Shown here: piece after piece, positions 1-11,752 of the stretch
How the letters are laid out: each line of letters starts with the position of its first letter
Position numbering within the stretch: position 1 is the stretch's first letter
Assembly (NCBI GenBank): GCA_022835595.1
Contig: BQUP01000008.1
Span: forward strand, 434,001-498,000
Direction: 5' to 3'
DNA: 64,000 bases
Source of the DNA: Cystobasidium ongulense
Lineage: Eukaryota > Basidiomycota > Cystobasidiomycetes > Cystobasidiales > Cystobasidiaceae
Program-made: the position numbers and the translations under genes
Notes under the pieces: generated by a model
What the model saw: only the letters and a program-made list of their open reading frames with translations
Told to the model about the DNA's origin: nothing
Database searches by the model: none

Positions 1-692
1 CTGGTGTCGTGCGCGTCGGTAAAGAGGTTCTCTCGCTCGACCCTGCAGATTCCAGAGGTATCTTTGTCCATGCCATTCAAGGTATGAGAGCCAATCTCGT
101 AGCTGCAAAGTGGAACTTTGGTTACTTCAACTCTACAGACGAGAAGGAGGGTGTCAGTTTGATGATGATGGAGTTTACGACCACTTCAAGCTATGGTAGA
201 AAGACGATCAATGTTGGAAGCGTTGTTGTGGGAGATCAGTTAGTCGCTGTCGTTGCGGATGGATCAGCTACGCACTTGGAAAATGAACAAGAAGATACGG
301 ACACAAGCTATCCTGCGCCTGGCAAGATTAGCTGGAAATGGGCTAGCAGCCGCTCTCTCCTACCTTCCAATGGATCAGAAGATGAGAGCAATACCGTCTC
401 GGCTGAGATCTTACTCGATCTACAACCTGAAGGAAGCACAGCCGCGCCAGCTGGCTCTGCTCCAGCTCAACGACAATTCAGAGGTTTGATTGAGAAGGTC
501 GACTTTTTGGCTCATATCCCATTCGTCGTCAAGAAGGTCATCTCTTATGTTGCTGGTACGAAACCTTTCATCTATCAGTTTTTGAATAATACGACGGCTG
601 TTATTGAACTCCCTTCGAGCGATGGAAAGGGAATGAAACGGATGGAAGTTGAAGGAACTATGTTCAACGAAGCTACTTTTATCTCATCATAG
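1..692 (+). CDS. SVF1: Svf1-like survival factor, 3' part
   Basis: The reading frame is open from the left edge of the window and stops at 690-692, so only the C-terminal part (about 230 residues) is present. It matches the C-terminal half of the fungal Svf1 family. The stretch AIQGMRANLVAAKWNF near the start and the late KPFIYQFLNN stretch are what I recognise. Svf1 proteins are lipocalin-like. In yeast they protect cells in oxidative and cold stress and have been linked to ceramide transport from ER to Golgi. The real start codon lies outside the window. The frame from the edge to the stop shows no intron. Family assignment is from remembered motif similarity only. Confidence 0.8.
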   Translation, partial: GVVRVGKEVLSLDPADSRGIFVHAIQGMRANLVAAKWNFGYFNSTDEKEGVSLMMMEFTTTSSYGRKTINVGSVVVGDQLVAVVADGSATHLENEQEDTDTSYPAPGKISWKWASSRSLLPSNGSEDESNTVSAEILLDLQPEGSTAAPAGSAPAQRQFRGLIEKVDFLAHIPFVVKKVISYVAGTKPFIYQFLNNTTAVIELPSSDGKGMKRMEVEGTMFNEATFISS

Positions 693-1204
693 ACTACTCT
701 CTCTTTCTCTCTTTAGGCTAGCTTATCACCTTCACAATAGCATTCAAAGACTCTTCTTTAGTATTTATCTTCTCGTTTCCTACAGACTGCAGATACCCCT
801 ACGCGTACTCGTTTGTGCACCCATAGCTAATATCGCGCTACTCTTGACTTGTGTACCATGAACGCAATAATGCACTTTATCTTTGATGAATGGCCGTTGT
901 GTCTGTGGAAATCTCTCCAGCCGTGTTCGTTTACACTATTTCCCGTCTGCTCGATCAGGCTGACGCGCATGATGTAACTTCCAAGCAACACCTCGACGAG
1001 GTTGATAACTCCACTTGCTCCACACCTTTCAGCCCACTTGAAGACGTGAATTGTCTGGATTGCGATAGCGACCTGCTGCTGCGACCACGACGACCTGCCT
1101 GACCTGGATCCCGAACAGCTGCCAAGGTCCTTGACGTGACGTGCAGGCGAGCAGTGGACAGCCTGTTGGACACACACGCACCTTCAAGACACTCGAGACG
1201 CAGC
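693..1204. other. Intergenic, SVF1 3' flank to MUG190-like 5' flank
   Basis: About 510 bases without a convincing gene. Short open frames occur on both strands but none has recognisable content. The left part should hold the SVF1 3' UTR and the right part the promoter of the next gene. Confidence 0.5.
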
Positions 1205-4200
1205 ATGGCCATCACAGACCACGCCTATGGCGAGGGATGGAGGTGAGTTGGGCCTTGCTTTCCTACTCTATGCTTGCTTGGTTGCTTGACTGGCGCACAG
1301 CTGTCATGGTCTTCAAACGGCTGAAATCACGCTTCCGCCCTGTGCCGCCTCGCAGTGAACACCATGTAGGGACATTCTAGCAACACATTCAGCATTGCTA
1401 ACTCTTGGAACTGACCATCTCTCATCATATCCTCGCTCATGTCCTGCAGAAAATCCCGACCGTCTCTGAATTCAGGAAGCTCCAGAAGGAGAGGTACAGC
1501 AGTAAGCTCCGCATACATGCCGTCGCCTACAAAGTATTGGCTGCTGATAATGGCCTTGTTCTTGACTTACAGCATCCGACGACAAAGCAAGCAAGCTATC
1601 TCTGCAAGCCAACGAAGATTACGTCGATACCGACGCATACCGCAAGGACGACAAAGCGGACGCCACTGCAGCTGCTTCAGGCGCGACACCCGTTCAAGGG
1701 CAGAGCAAGCAAACTGGCGATACAGACTTGACAAGAAACAACAAGACTGGCGATGGTCCTACTGATCCAATTGTTGGAGGACCACCCAAGCAAGCAGAAC
1801 GGTCCGCACAGCAAGATCAAGATCAAGATGATTTAGAAGGAGACCTCAGCAAGATTCCAAGGGAAGATGGTCCCAAGTCAGGTAAAGAAGAGAAGGAAGA
1901 AGCTATGCGAAAAGCTCAGACTGCAGGTCAGAAATCTAACAAGATCGAGTACAAGGGGTGAGTGTTTAGTACTGTTGCTGGTGCGAGGCAGCCAGTCTCG
2001 TAGGCAGCCTGTCTCGCCACCAATATCGTGGAGAAAGAGCAAGGGCTGAGGTTTTCGTGCAACTTTGTAGTGAACGTATCGTCCAGGATCCGGTCACTGG
2101 ACAGGTAAGCCTCTTTCCGATGATTGAGAGGGACGAGCTGCCAACACGCGGTTGTTTAATTTCCCCAGGACGTCATCGTCAAAGATGCACAGGAAAACTG
2201 TAAGTTTGCGCTTATGCAGTCGGTCGTTTCCATCTTCTTTATCTCATCTTCACCGCGTGAACAGCCTACGATGTTGAACGATTGGACCCAAGCAACAAGG
2301 ACAAAACAGGACCGTCTCTGCAACCTCCTCCTCGCAACAAGCATGCCTATGATACTCTACACACCTCACCTTCTCCGGCTTCACCAACGAACATCCTATT
2401 GCAGCCTTACCCTGCCCCGGTTGAAGCTAAGACGTTCGCCAACCTTCACATGGCTCTACATACTATCTCAATCGGTGTCGCTGCAGGATGCGCTCTCATC
2501 TGGTTCCTCGTTGCGTTCCGCGCTGGTTTCTGGGCATTTGTCATTCGAACATCCCTACTTTCCACCTTGGCAATCGGTACATTCTTAGCATGCGGCATAA
2601 CAGCCAGCAAAGTTGACAGATTCCTCGAACAAGCAAGAGCTGAAATGCATCGTAAAAGAGGACTCAATCATGTTCCTCCTGTTCCTGAATCTGCAGAATG
2701 GATGAATGCTCTGCTCACTGTAGTTTGGCCTCTTATCGATCCTGCGCTATTTACTGGTATAGTTGACATGGTAGAAGATATTATGCAGGCCTCCTTACCT
2801 AAGTTTGTGGACGCTATTCGTATCTCGGATTTAGGCCTTGGTACAGAACCTTTTAGACTTGTTGCCATTAGAGGTTTACCGGATCAGCAGACGGATAAGG
2901 ATTACCCAAAGGAGGAATGGATTTATAGAGCTACACCTGGCGAATCTCAGATGCCCAAAGATGATGCTGCTCCTGAATCGAGAAATGGCCCAAAGAAGGT
3001 ACGTTGCAAGTTTGTTAAACGAAATATAACATCGTCAAGCAGTTTTGATTGACAGAGTTCTCCCCACTCCATTGGCAGGGTTCTAATGCTACTACAGTTA
3101 ATAATACAGACGGTGCAGCCCAGAACAAGGACAAGACCGAAAGGGCCGTCGCCGCCAAAAACGCTCAACCACAGTCCAGCATGAATGACGTTGATAAGTC
3201 AGAGGAAGAGCTTGATCAAGCTGGTGACTATGTTGTGAGTTCTTTCGATACATACAACAGGCGAGTCTGAGCTGAGCATGCTATCATTTTAGAACTACGA
3301 AATCAGCATGGTTTACCAGGCTAGACCCGGTAATACTATGGGCAAGCGAGCCAGCAACATTCATCTTCTGATTCAGTTCTTCCTGGGTGCTGTAAGTTGT
3401 GTTCATTCTTACTTTCCTTTGAAGTGGGATGTCTCGTTAACAGCTTACATGGTCCGCTCTTCTCCCATAAATAGTATGACTGGTTCCATATTCCTATTCC
3501 TATCTGGATCCAGTTTGAAGGTCTGGTCCTAACTGCAAGAGTCAGGCTACAAATGGTTCCTCAAATGCCTTATATCCGAAATATGACCTTCACACTCATG
3601 GGTGTACCAAAGGTGCAACTGTCTGCAATTCCTATGTCTAAGATGGTAGGTCATCAGCTCCAATCGGAACATCAAGATGGGAGTCATACTGACCTGAATG
3701 TTCGCTTGAAGCTACCCAACGTGCTTGATCTACCAATGATTTCCAGCTTTGTGCAGAGCAGCGTCGCTGCTGCTGCCAACGAATATGTCGCACCCAAGAG
3801 CATGACCCTAAACCTTGCAAGCATACTCATGGGAGACGGTATCAAGAAAGACACACTCGGTCTGGGCGTCTTCGTCATCACACTTCATCACGCTGAAAAT
3901 TTATCGGCTCAAGATAACAACGGCAAGAGTGATCCTTATGTGGTCTTATCGTATGCCAAATTTGGAAAACCTCTTTACTCGACCAGAATCATTTCTGGTG
4001 ATCTCAATCCTGTTTGGGAGGAGACTGCCGTACTGCTGCTATCGTCTGATGAGATCAAGGCTGGCGAATCTCTCTCCATTCAGCTTTGGGATAACGATAA
4101 GTAAGCACGCAAGCAATTACAAACGTCTATGGGATGTGCATTGACTGACTTTGTCAAACAGAATGTCCGCCGACGATTTGGTAGGAAGAGTCAACATTCC

Positions 4201-6046
4201 ACTGAAAGAGATTATGGACGACCCTGGCCACACTACACGAAGAACAGACAAGCTGATGGGTTTCGAAGATGCCGACTCAATGGCAGGAACACTGACCTGG
4301 TCTGTGGCCTATTACGAGAAAGCCAAGCTTGATCAAAGTCTTAAGACTAAGAAGGGAACTGCAGAAAGCGAATCTACCGATTTGGCTACCCAAAACACCG
4401 AGCAGCAACCCACTGCATCAGACAACAAGGCTGAAGCAGATGCTTTACATATTCCACCTCGCAAGGATCTCAAATCTGGTATTCTCTCTGTTATTGTTCA
4501 TCAAATCAGTCAACTTGAAAGGCAAAACCTCAAAGGCGCTAGTGGCAAGGCCGCAAAGAGAGAAGGCGCTGCTGGTCAAGATACTGATGCGCCTGAAGAA
4601 GAAGGACCCAATTTGCCAAATTCATATTGCGAGATCTACGTCAACGACAATATGATCTACAAGTCTCGAACTAAGATGTATACCTCTATGCCTTACTTCG
4701 AAGCCGGTACTGAGGTTTTCATCCGCGATTGGACCACTGCAACTGTCAGAGTCGCAGTCAGGGACGCCAGGTAAGCAGCTTTACAACACGGTCAGAGTAG
4801 CTTCGCTGATGGCCTATCTCTTACTTCAGACTGCGTGAACATGACCCACTCCTCGGTATTGTTTCGATGAAACTTACCGATGTTCTAGCGGGCAGCTCCC
4901 AAAACACTCTCACCGCTTCGTGAGCATTGCTTTTGCGATGCCATACTTGGGCATACTGTATGCTGACTTTGTCTTTCGAACTAGATTGCAAGAAGGTGTA
5001 GGCTTCGGACGGGCCAATATTTCAGTTCTCTTCAAGGCTGTTGAAGCAAGATTGCCAAAGAACATGCTTGGATGGGAAACCTCTACAATTGAGCTCTTGT
5101 CTGATATTACTTTTGACAACGCTGAAGGAGAAGGCGACTATTCCACCAAGAAGCTCAGCCTTCACACCAACAATGGCGAGCAGAAAATCTCGTCTAAATT
5201 CGCCACTGTCGAAAATCACACGGTCACATGGGATATTGGCGACGAGGACATCCGCTTGCCCATCTACAGTCGCTTCACCAATGCACTTCACTTTGAACTG
5301 GGTGGTACTAATCCTCTCAACCCGCTTGACACTACTCCTGAAGCTATTGCGGTCTTGTGGCTTCGCGATCTTGTTGATGAGGAAGAGAAATCGTAGGTCT
5401 AGCCTTTGAGCGTATCTTATATCACACGTATGATCTAAATGATGCCTTCTTCTATCGCAGTGTTCGTATTCCAGTCATCAAAGGCGACAACATGGCTTTG
5501 TTGAGTCAAAATTACTTGAATGAGCAAATGCTCAAGACACATCCCCACAAGATTATTGGCTACATTACCTGCACCGTCAGGCTCGATCCAGGCCTTGTAA
5601 GTATTCCGTTCACGCATGAAATTGATCGCAATGCTAATGCTCCCCTCAGGACCCGGATCACGAAACAATTGCGCAAGCCACTAATACAAATCGACATGGC
5701 TTTGAAGTATACGATCATCTCGAAGGACAAGCTAAGGTTTCCGAGCATAACGCCCATGCCAATGACGATGGAGTCATTGACAAAGACGAAAAGAAGCAAA
5801 TTGACAAATCGCACAAAAAGGCTTTGGAGTCACGTCACAGAGGGTGAGAAAATTGTCCTGTCAGTCCGTCATGCGATTACAAGCTGACCTCGAGTCGAAT
5901 GGTTCCCTTACAGCAAAATGCAATTGTCGGCCGTGCGCACAATGGTATGGATGAAAGACGGTCTCAAATCACGAAAGAATGCTTTGAAGAACAAATTACC
6001 CGGTCATGAAGCTGCCAGAGAGCCTCATATCCAAAGTGAAGTATAG
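1205..6046 (+). CDS. MUG190: Mug190/tricalbin-like SMP and C2 domain protein
   Basis: Multi-exon gene for a membrane-contact-site lipid-transfer protein of the Mug190/tricalbin/extended-synaptotagmin type. Order of parts: an acidic, Lys-rich N-terminus (1574-1958); a short motif ERIVQDPVTGQ (about 2070-2104); two adjacent hydrophobic segments forming an ER hairpin (about 2450-2600); the SMP domain (about 2690-3830, with IRNMTFTLMGVP and YVAPKSMTLNLA); a classical C2 domain (about 3860-4105, with DPYVVLSYAKFG and LNPVWEE); a second C2-like region (about 4450-4920); and a basic tail ending at TAG 6044-6046. The 5' end is ambiguous. ATG 1205 followed by a donor at 1243 joins in frame to sequence after the acceptor at 1450, but a second frame across 1451-1502 is also open and reads more like protein. 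It converges on the CLC gene 220 bp downstream. The family and 3' exons are firm; the first exon is not. Confidence 0.8.
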
Positions 6047-6266
6047 GCGGCTATGATAGGATAGGCGGAAAGCGCAAATTGCCTGCCGCTGATACGAGCA
6101 ATGACTATCAGCAAAGATTGCGAGTACTGGACCTCTCGACTGTTCATTATACACGACTTCAACGAAGTACGACTTTGTATCTACTTATTGCCATCTAAAA
6201 TACAGTTCCCGTCTATTGCAGGGTGTGCATGCTTAACGAGTGTGAATGGCCAAACTCTGACGGCTT

Positions 6267-9200
6267 TCAGTGATCTAACCTATCGTCAAGACGTCGTGTT
6301 GAAGCTGTGGGAGACTCATACGCATCGTTCTCCACTCCCAATTTTCTCCGCATTAAATCAGCACGCGCCGAGGACCGCCCATCTGCGCTTAAATGATCGT
6401 GCACATCGGTTTTCGTAAGCAAGCCTTCGAGTCTGCCTCGTCTTGTGAGTAGCAGATAGCGTAACCCCTGTGTTGCCGCATCGTTAGCAAAGCCTGGTGA
6501 GGACGAATAGATTACTGCACTTCCCATTCGCTGAAAGAGATGAACAGCTATCTCAGCCGGACTGTTTACCGATAATGTCATTGGCGTCTGGTTTGCCCAT
6601 GGTGCGAGATTGAGTACACCAGCTTGTTCGGTATTGCCATCATCGCGACTACCTGGTTGCGAGCGAGCAGTGAAGGTACAGCGCGTTGTACCAAACGTCC
6701 CATGACTTGCGCGGGCTTGATCTGAGAAAGGACTCAGCTAAAGGCATGCCGGGAGCTGCACCTAGACTTAACTTACGCAAAGCAGCTATTAAATCATTGC
6801 GGACGATGTAGCCGCAAACAATTTTGTCTTCAGAAGAGGTAACAATTGGATAGCCTCGGTATTGGTGATCTCTGATATAATCTTCAAGTTCTGATACGGT
6901 CCAATCTGCTTGCTTTAAAGTGACGATATCCTCTACAGGTGTCATGATGTTTTTGACGAAAGTTCCATCGCGCCGATACTCAATCTTCGGATCAAGGAAT
7001 GGGTAAGACCGGAGCTTGATCCAACTTTCGTAGATACCATCTCTTGCAAGGAAATCTCCGGTGAACTGGTTTAACGCATGCTCAGCTCAAGCTAAGAGTT
7101 GGAGATATTGAGCAGAATCTCACCTTGCTGACCATGATTGCGATCATAATAGACAGGACACTTGTTACGGCGCCGGTCAATTCAAAGAAGACTACTGTCA
7201 AGCTTATTGTCATCCGCGTAACTCCGCTCAACACAGCTGCTGCTCCAATGACAGCGTATATAGTAGGTGACACGCACTGCCCATCTGCTGGGCAGCCAGA
7301 GAAGAGGAAGAATAGGGGGTAGGCTTGTTGGAAAGAGGACACAAGCATGCCGACGGCGCGCCCTATACAGCTCCCGATAGCTATGGACGGTAGAAAGATA
7401 CCAGCTGGGACCCGCATGCCAAAAGTAGCGGCCGTCATTGCCGTCTTGGCCAGTGCAGTGACCAGCAATAGGAAGATGGTGAAAGCTTGATGATCCCGGC
7501 TGCAACAAAATCTTGAACATGCTGTCTAGTGGATCATGAATCGTCTGAGTGACTCACTCGCAAAGTCCATACGGATCATTTGTGCAGTCAGAAAATAGCG
7601 TCTCGACTAGCTCGGTAGTAGGTATTCTGCGGATTCGGCTCAGCAGTGTCGACGTCTTTCGCATAGAAACATGCTTACCTTGCGTAAACAACGAGATAGG
7701 AAACCAGAGCCGTGAGTAAGGCTACCACAGCAACTTCAAGTATGGGACCTCGCGAAAGATCGCTTGCGCGAAATTTGGCGTATGCGATATTAAGACGAAT
7801 AAAGTAGTGTCCGAAGACGCCGCCGACGACTCCCAGGAACACGAACGGAATGAGCTCGAAGCCTCGATAGACTTGGGATGCAGTGACTTGGAAGAGGACC
7901 AGCCTGACGAAATAGGCGTTAACGACTAAATAACGGGCAGCAATAAACTTCAGGCGTACCTGCCAGTGCCGTAAGGATCTATGTATTGAAGGGTGACAGC
8001 AGCTACGATGGCGCAAACAAAGCTTTGCCACAGTACAGTATCCGGAAAGAAAGAAGAAAGCTCTTCACTGCCGTTGATAGGAACGCTTCAATCAGAATTT
8101 GCCCCTATTTTCGAGCTCACTTCCCTTACAGACTGAAGAGTACTCCGCCAAGAGGCGCACCAAAAGCAACGGATATGCCTGCTGCCGCAGCGGCGGACAG
8201 AATTTCGCGCTTACGAGCTGGCGAAGGTAGGAAGTCAGTACGCTAAGGTGCTGTGCGGAGATCTAATCACTACATACCCTCATTGTCTCGAAATACTGCA
8301 AAGCGGCTTGCAATAATATTACCAATGGAGCATGCGATGTGTACAAGCGGCCCTTCGTTTCCCAATGACAAGCCTGAAGCTACCGCTAAGGTCTGTGATG
8401 TAGTATTCAGTATCGTATCGTTTCTTTGTTAATTTCGGGCTTACAAGACCAAGAGACTTGATGAGGAGCGTCCAGGATGACAGGAAACCCTGAAGGATGT
8501 AGCCATTGAGGATAGTTTTGATCTCTGCGCAGCACAACGCCAGGGTGAGCCAAATATTGGCTTGTGAACAGCGCCTGTCTTACCAGGTATACCAGTGTGG
8601 AAGGCTTGAGGGGCATAACTCTGCACAAGAACGGCAGAGCACGTTGCGAATCCGACACCGGAAGCCAGGTAAACAAGATATGGGATGATAGCGCGAGCAG
8701 GACGGGCTCGTAGGGCGAAGAAATCTGCCCAGGTCACCCATGAGTAGCAAATCTCGCCAGGCTGTCAAGGGGCGTAAAGATATTAATGCGGCTCCGGTGG
8801 CGGAATCTGGAAGACATGCGCTCAACTTACTTCGAGGCCTGCACAGCAGGCTGCCTCGTTCAGGTAGAACTCGGAAGGACACACACCCTGGCGGAGGTCA
8901 CTACGCATGCCGTCAACTCAGGTGTTCGTGCGCTCAATCATTAGGTTGCTCGCACCTCAGCCATATTGTTACTATTGCGAGGAAGGCAGCTAGCAGGCCT
9001 GTCAGGACACCGGTTATCTGTAAGTGTATGTTGCGTGAGTATAGCAGAATCTCTGAGTATGTGCATATTGACTGACTGCAATGACCAGCCATGGCGCAGC
9101 TGTGTTCCACAACTTTATACCGACACCTTCCAGACCGCGTTGGCGCTTCAAGCGGAGCAGCCTAAGGCGCTCTTTGGCGTACTCTCTTATCCAGTCGATA

Positions 9201-9406
9201 GTCGTACAGTCTCCATACACATCGTAATCGCTTGAAAGATATTTGATGGTAGCTTCATGATCCGAAAGACCCGAGAGAAACAGCGACTCGTCGACGCTGT
9301 CCTGCTCTGCTTCGCGCTTACTGTCGAGGCCGCTCAAGCCAAAGGCACTCGCACGACTTCTCACGTAGTCATTGACAGACGTAGGCGAGAACGGGAGCCT
9401 GACCAT
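6267..9406 (-). CDS. CLC-type chloride channel/proton exchanger
   Basis: Multi-exon gene for a CLC family anion transporter, probably of endomembranes like yeast Gef1. The exons give a cytosolic N-terminus, the helical transmembrane core and two C-terminal CBS domains (about 6950-6270, with [12 protein letters not shown] near the end). Hallmarks seen: TGIPEIKTIL across the intron near 8530-8580, [11 protein letters not shown] near 8340-8375, a FSLEE motif split by an intron near 8050-8135, and [11 protein letters not shown] near 7385-7420. The FSLEE glutamate is the residue that carries protons in Cl-/H+ exchangers, so exchange is likely. Two filter motifs are unusual: GSGIPE reads HTGIPE and GKEGP reads GNEGP. 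The start given is the first ATG of the open first exon (9406). A short upstream exon joined at an acceptor near 9437 is also possible. Confidence 0.85.
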
Positions 9407-9564
9407 CCATGCGACTCGTGCTGTGTCGGTGACTGATGCCAACAGTCAAGGCTGTCGAAACTATGCAACTACAAGCTGATCGAAGGCCAGCAACTAGCTA
9501 CGAAGACGAAGACGAAGACGGATGAGCATGATGCCTTGCATACGCGTACGCAGATGTCGTAGGC

Positions 9565-9765
9565 TTAATTCATTTTGCAGCATTTACAACCATCATTTCC
9601 AAACAAAGTTCCGCCAAAGCTAGCAAGGAAGGGAACTTTCTGCTTCTGATGTCCGCGGCGATGGAAGATGTCCATTCGTCTGGAAGACTTGCTTGTTGAG
9701 CTTTGCAAGACTCGCTCTTCCAACCTTCCACATTTCGGGTATAAAAGCGCGCTTGCGGAAGCCAT
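9565..9765 (-). CDS. Possible small protein with Cys-rich C-terminus
   Basis: ATG 9765 opens a 66-codon frame ending at 9565. The product is basic in the middle (SSRRMDIFHRRGHQKQK) and ends GGTLFGNDGCKCCKMN, a compact CxCC cluster. I do not recognise a family. The neighbourhood is A/T-rich with TATATA-like sequence upstream at about 9779-9785. It may be a small gene, the last exon of something larger, or chance. There is no other support for coding. Confidence 0.25.
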   Translation of the reverse strand: MASASALLYPKCGRLEERVLQSSTSKSSRRMDIFHRRGHQKQKVPFLASFGGTLFGNDGCKCCKMN

Positions 9766-10185
9766 TGCTCCTTGGCTTTCTATATAACTAAATATTACCA
9801 ATTAATTAATGGCCGAATGCACTCTCAAGCAGTCCAAGTTCTAGTTCGGCTTCCTTCGACACATCTGACATAATTCAGACACGTACTTAAACCGCTAGGA
9901 CATCATCCCAAATGCGCAAACGAAAGGACCCGGACTTCATTCACGCCTAGTCAAATCAGCCCTGGAAGCAAGACTCCGTTGGAGTATAGACAAGCTTTCG
10001 GAGTTGAGCGTGATTGCCAGTGAGTTCAAATAGTAATACCTTCTTCCGTGCCAGGGAAGCGTGTCCACACTAAACAACTTGCTCACCTTTGGTAGAGAGC
10101 CTCAACCAGACAAGACACCTCTCAGAAGAAACAACTAAGCAACCCATTCAGCGGTACGTAAGCTGATGATTAGCTTGAGAGTATT
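9766..10185. other. Intergenic or unresolved exons
   Basis: About 420 bases. Short open stretches separated by possible GT-AG signals (for example 9960-10020 and 10095-10153) could be leading exons of the unrecognised gene that follows. No ATG-initiated frame of useful length and no family signal were found. Confidence 0.35.
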
Positions 10186-10818
10186 ATGATGAAGACTAAC
10201 ATGCGGTATCTCTTAGGTCTCCCTCTGCGCACTGACTGGGCGTTCGGCCGTGCGTTGAAAGTTGGCCAGCTACAGACCCAGGCGGCACGGGTCTCATTAC
10301 ACAGCCAGACATCAAAGCCTGGGATTCGGTCGAGAAGGAGCATACATCCTTCGGCAAATTTGACGCACATGAGACAAAACACCACTACTGCTTGGGGCGC
10401 TCGCCTAGCAAGCTGGGTAGAAACCTTTGTTCAGGTATGGACAAGCATAACTCAACTCACCTTCCTGGCGGAAGCCGCATTTGAAGGCCTCATCTGCTCC
10501 TTCAGGGAATACGCGACTCTTGTAGACACTGCAGAAGCGAGCTTGAGATTCTGGAACGAGCCAGGGGTTTTGAATATGAGTGCTAGGGAGAGAGGCCAAC
10601 GCCTAATCACATCTATCCTCAAAATATTCGACACTACTCCCGAAATCCGATCTACAACCAAAGACTTCAGGCACGAAATGGAACCGGCGATTGCAGCTGC
10701 GCCCTTCAAGGCCAGTGAGTATATGAAGGGTCTAATGCCGGTGGCCTGGAGAACAAGGGAGGAATTGGAAAACTCTGTCGACTGCCCCAAAGAAGCTGTC
10801 TCCACTGACTCTGCTTAA
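10186..10818 (+). CDS. Unrecognised protein, 210 codons
   Basis: Continuous frame from ATG 10186 to TAA 10816-10818. The first 60 residues are basic and Arg-rich, which would suit a mitochondrial or nuclear N-terminus. The rest is helical-looking, with WGARLASWVETFVQVW and FEGLICSFREYATLVD. No known domain recognised. A CTCTTAG acceptor-like sequence lies inside the frame just after the start (10210-10216), so the true first exon may lie upstream. Open frame in another phase at 10885-11212 may be a further exon or a separate fragment. It sits in a block of lineage-specific sequence. Confidence 0.4.
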   Translation: MMKTNMRYLLGLPLRTDWAFGRALKVGQLQTQAARVSLHSQTSKPGIRSRRSIHPSANLTHMRQNTTTAWGARLASWVETFVQVWTSITQLTFLAEAAFEGLICSFREYATLVDTAEASLRFWNEPGVLNMSARERGQRLITSILKIFDTTPEIRSTTKDFRHEMEPAIAAAPFKASEYMKGLMPVAWRTREELENSVDCPKEAVSTDSA

Positions 10819-10884
10819 CTCAAACGCAACTCGAAAGCTACAAGCATCTCACGTTCCAGTCATCTCATCTGAACAAATCCCTGA

Positions 10885-11212
10885 GCAATGACTCGCCCTA
10901 AAGATCGAGAACCCAACCACCTATGGGGTTGCTGGTCAGCCAGATGCCACTGCTGATGAGATGGAAGATAAGTTGATTGATCTGTCCACGGCTCTCGGCT
11001 TTGATATCGACAGGAGAACGAGACGTACAAAGATGTGGTGCGAACCCTCCTCTTCATCTAGTAAGTACTTCCCTGGAGACATGGCAGGACACGAGTCTAC
11101 AGAGCTGAAGAGCGCTGCCTCTCTCAAACTCAAGGGCACTGCCCCAAACTTTCTCGAACCCCACAAGGATCTGCTAGGTGAGAATAGAAGGCATGACCAC
11201 ACGAATAACTGA
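10885..11212 (+). CDS. Unrecognised ORF fragment
   Basis: Open frame from about 10885, preceded by an AG acceptor-like site, to the stop at 11212. It includes EDKLIDLSTALGFDIDRR and a Ser-rich stretch, and the first internal ATG is at 10961. It may be a downstream exon of the 10186 gene. No family recognised. Exon status rests only on the open frame and a plausible acceptor. Confidence 0.25.
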
Positions 11213-11342
11213 AGTACATGAGGTGACGACCGTGTTTCCAACAGTACAGCCCAATGCTATCCTTCAGAGAGGCAGGCTCAGTTGACGATCCTGAGAGGAA
11301 GGGTCCGAGCCACCCTCTCCACTAGCGAGCTCCTAATTCAAC

Positions 11343-11741
11343 TTGTTGGACAATGTGTCTTGGGAAGCCAAGGCATCAGTTGCAGTCATTGTGGGAGGCT
11401 GGTATAAGATCGTTGAATGGTCTCAGCAAAGCAATGACGGAATGCGGAAGATGTTCCCGAGCAGGTCCCACGTATACGACAGAGACTGGGAAACCCTCTT
11501 CGGCGAATTCTTCGAGAACAAGCTAGGAGGCCACTTCATTGGGCAGATCGTAATGGGCAACCGTCGACGCGCAATACGTCGACTTTACCGAGACCTAGCC
11601 GAGAAGCATATGTTAATCCTCCGGCATGCTTCTTCCCTGCGGGGGCTAGTGTTGCCTCTCCTCCTCGCCCATCCGCCCCTGTTGCTAGCACCAGCGGCAG
11701 TTCTACATCTGCCGCCCAAAGTTTGTCGACCTTTCGACTAA
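11343..11741 (+). CDS. Unrecognised protein, copy A of a local duplication
   Basis: Frame of 132 codons, reading continuously to a stop at 11739-11741. The conserved core is DWETLFGEFFENKLGG and HFIGQIV (about 11490-11550), which recurs 700 bp downstream in a damaged copy. The core continues here into basic sequence (NRRRAIRRLYRDLAEK), then a Pro/Leu-rich tail. The start is uncertain because the first codon of this frame is not ATG. I do not recognise the family. The layout resembles small helical DNA-binding domains, but that is a guess. Confidence 0.35.
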   Translation: MLDNVSWEAKASVAVIVGGWYKIVEWSQQSNDGMRKMFPSRSHVYDRDWETLFGEFFENKLGGHFIGQIVMGNRRRAIRRLYRDLAEKHMLILRHASSLRGLVLPLLLAHPPLLLAPAAVLHLPPKVCRPFD

Positions 11742-11752
11742 ACGAATCTTGA

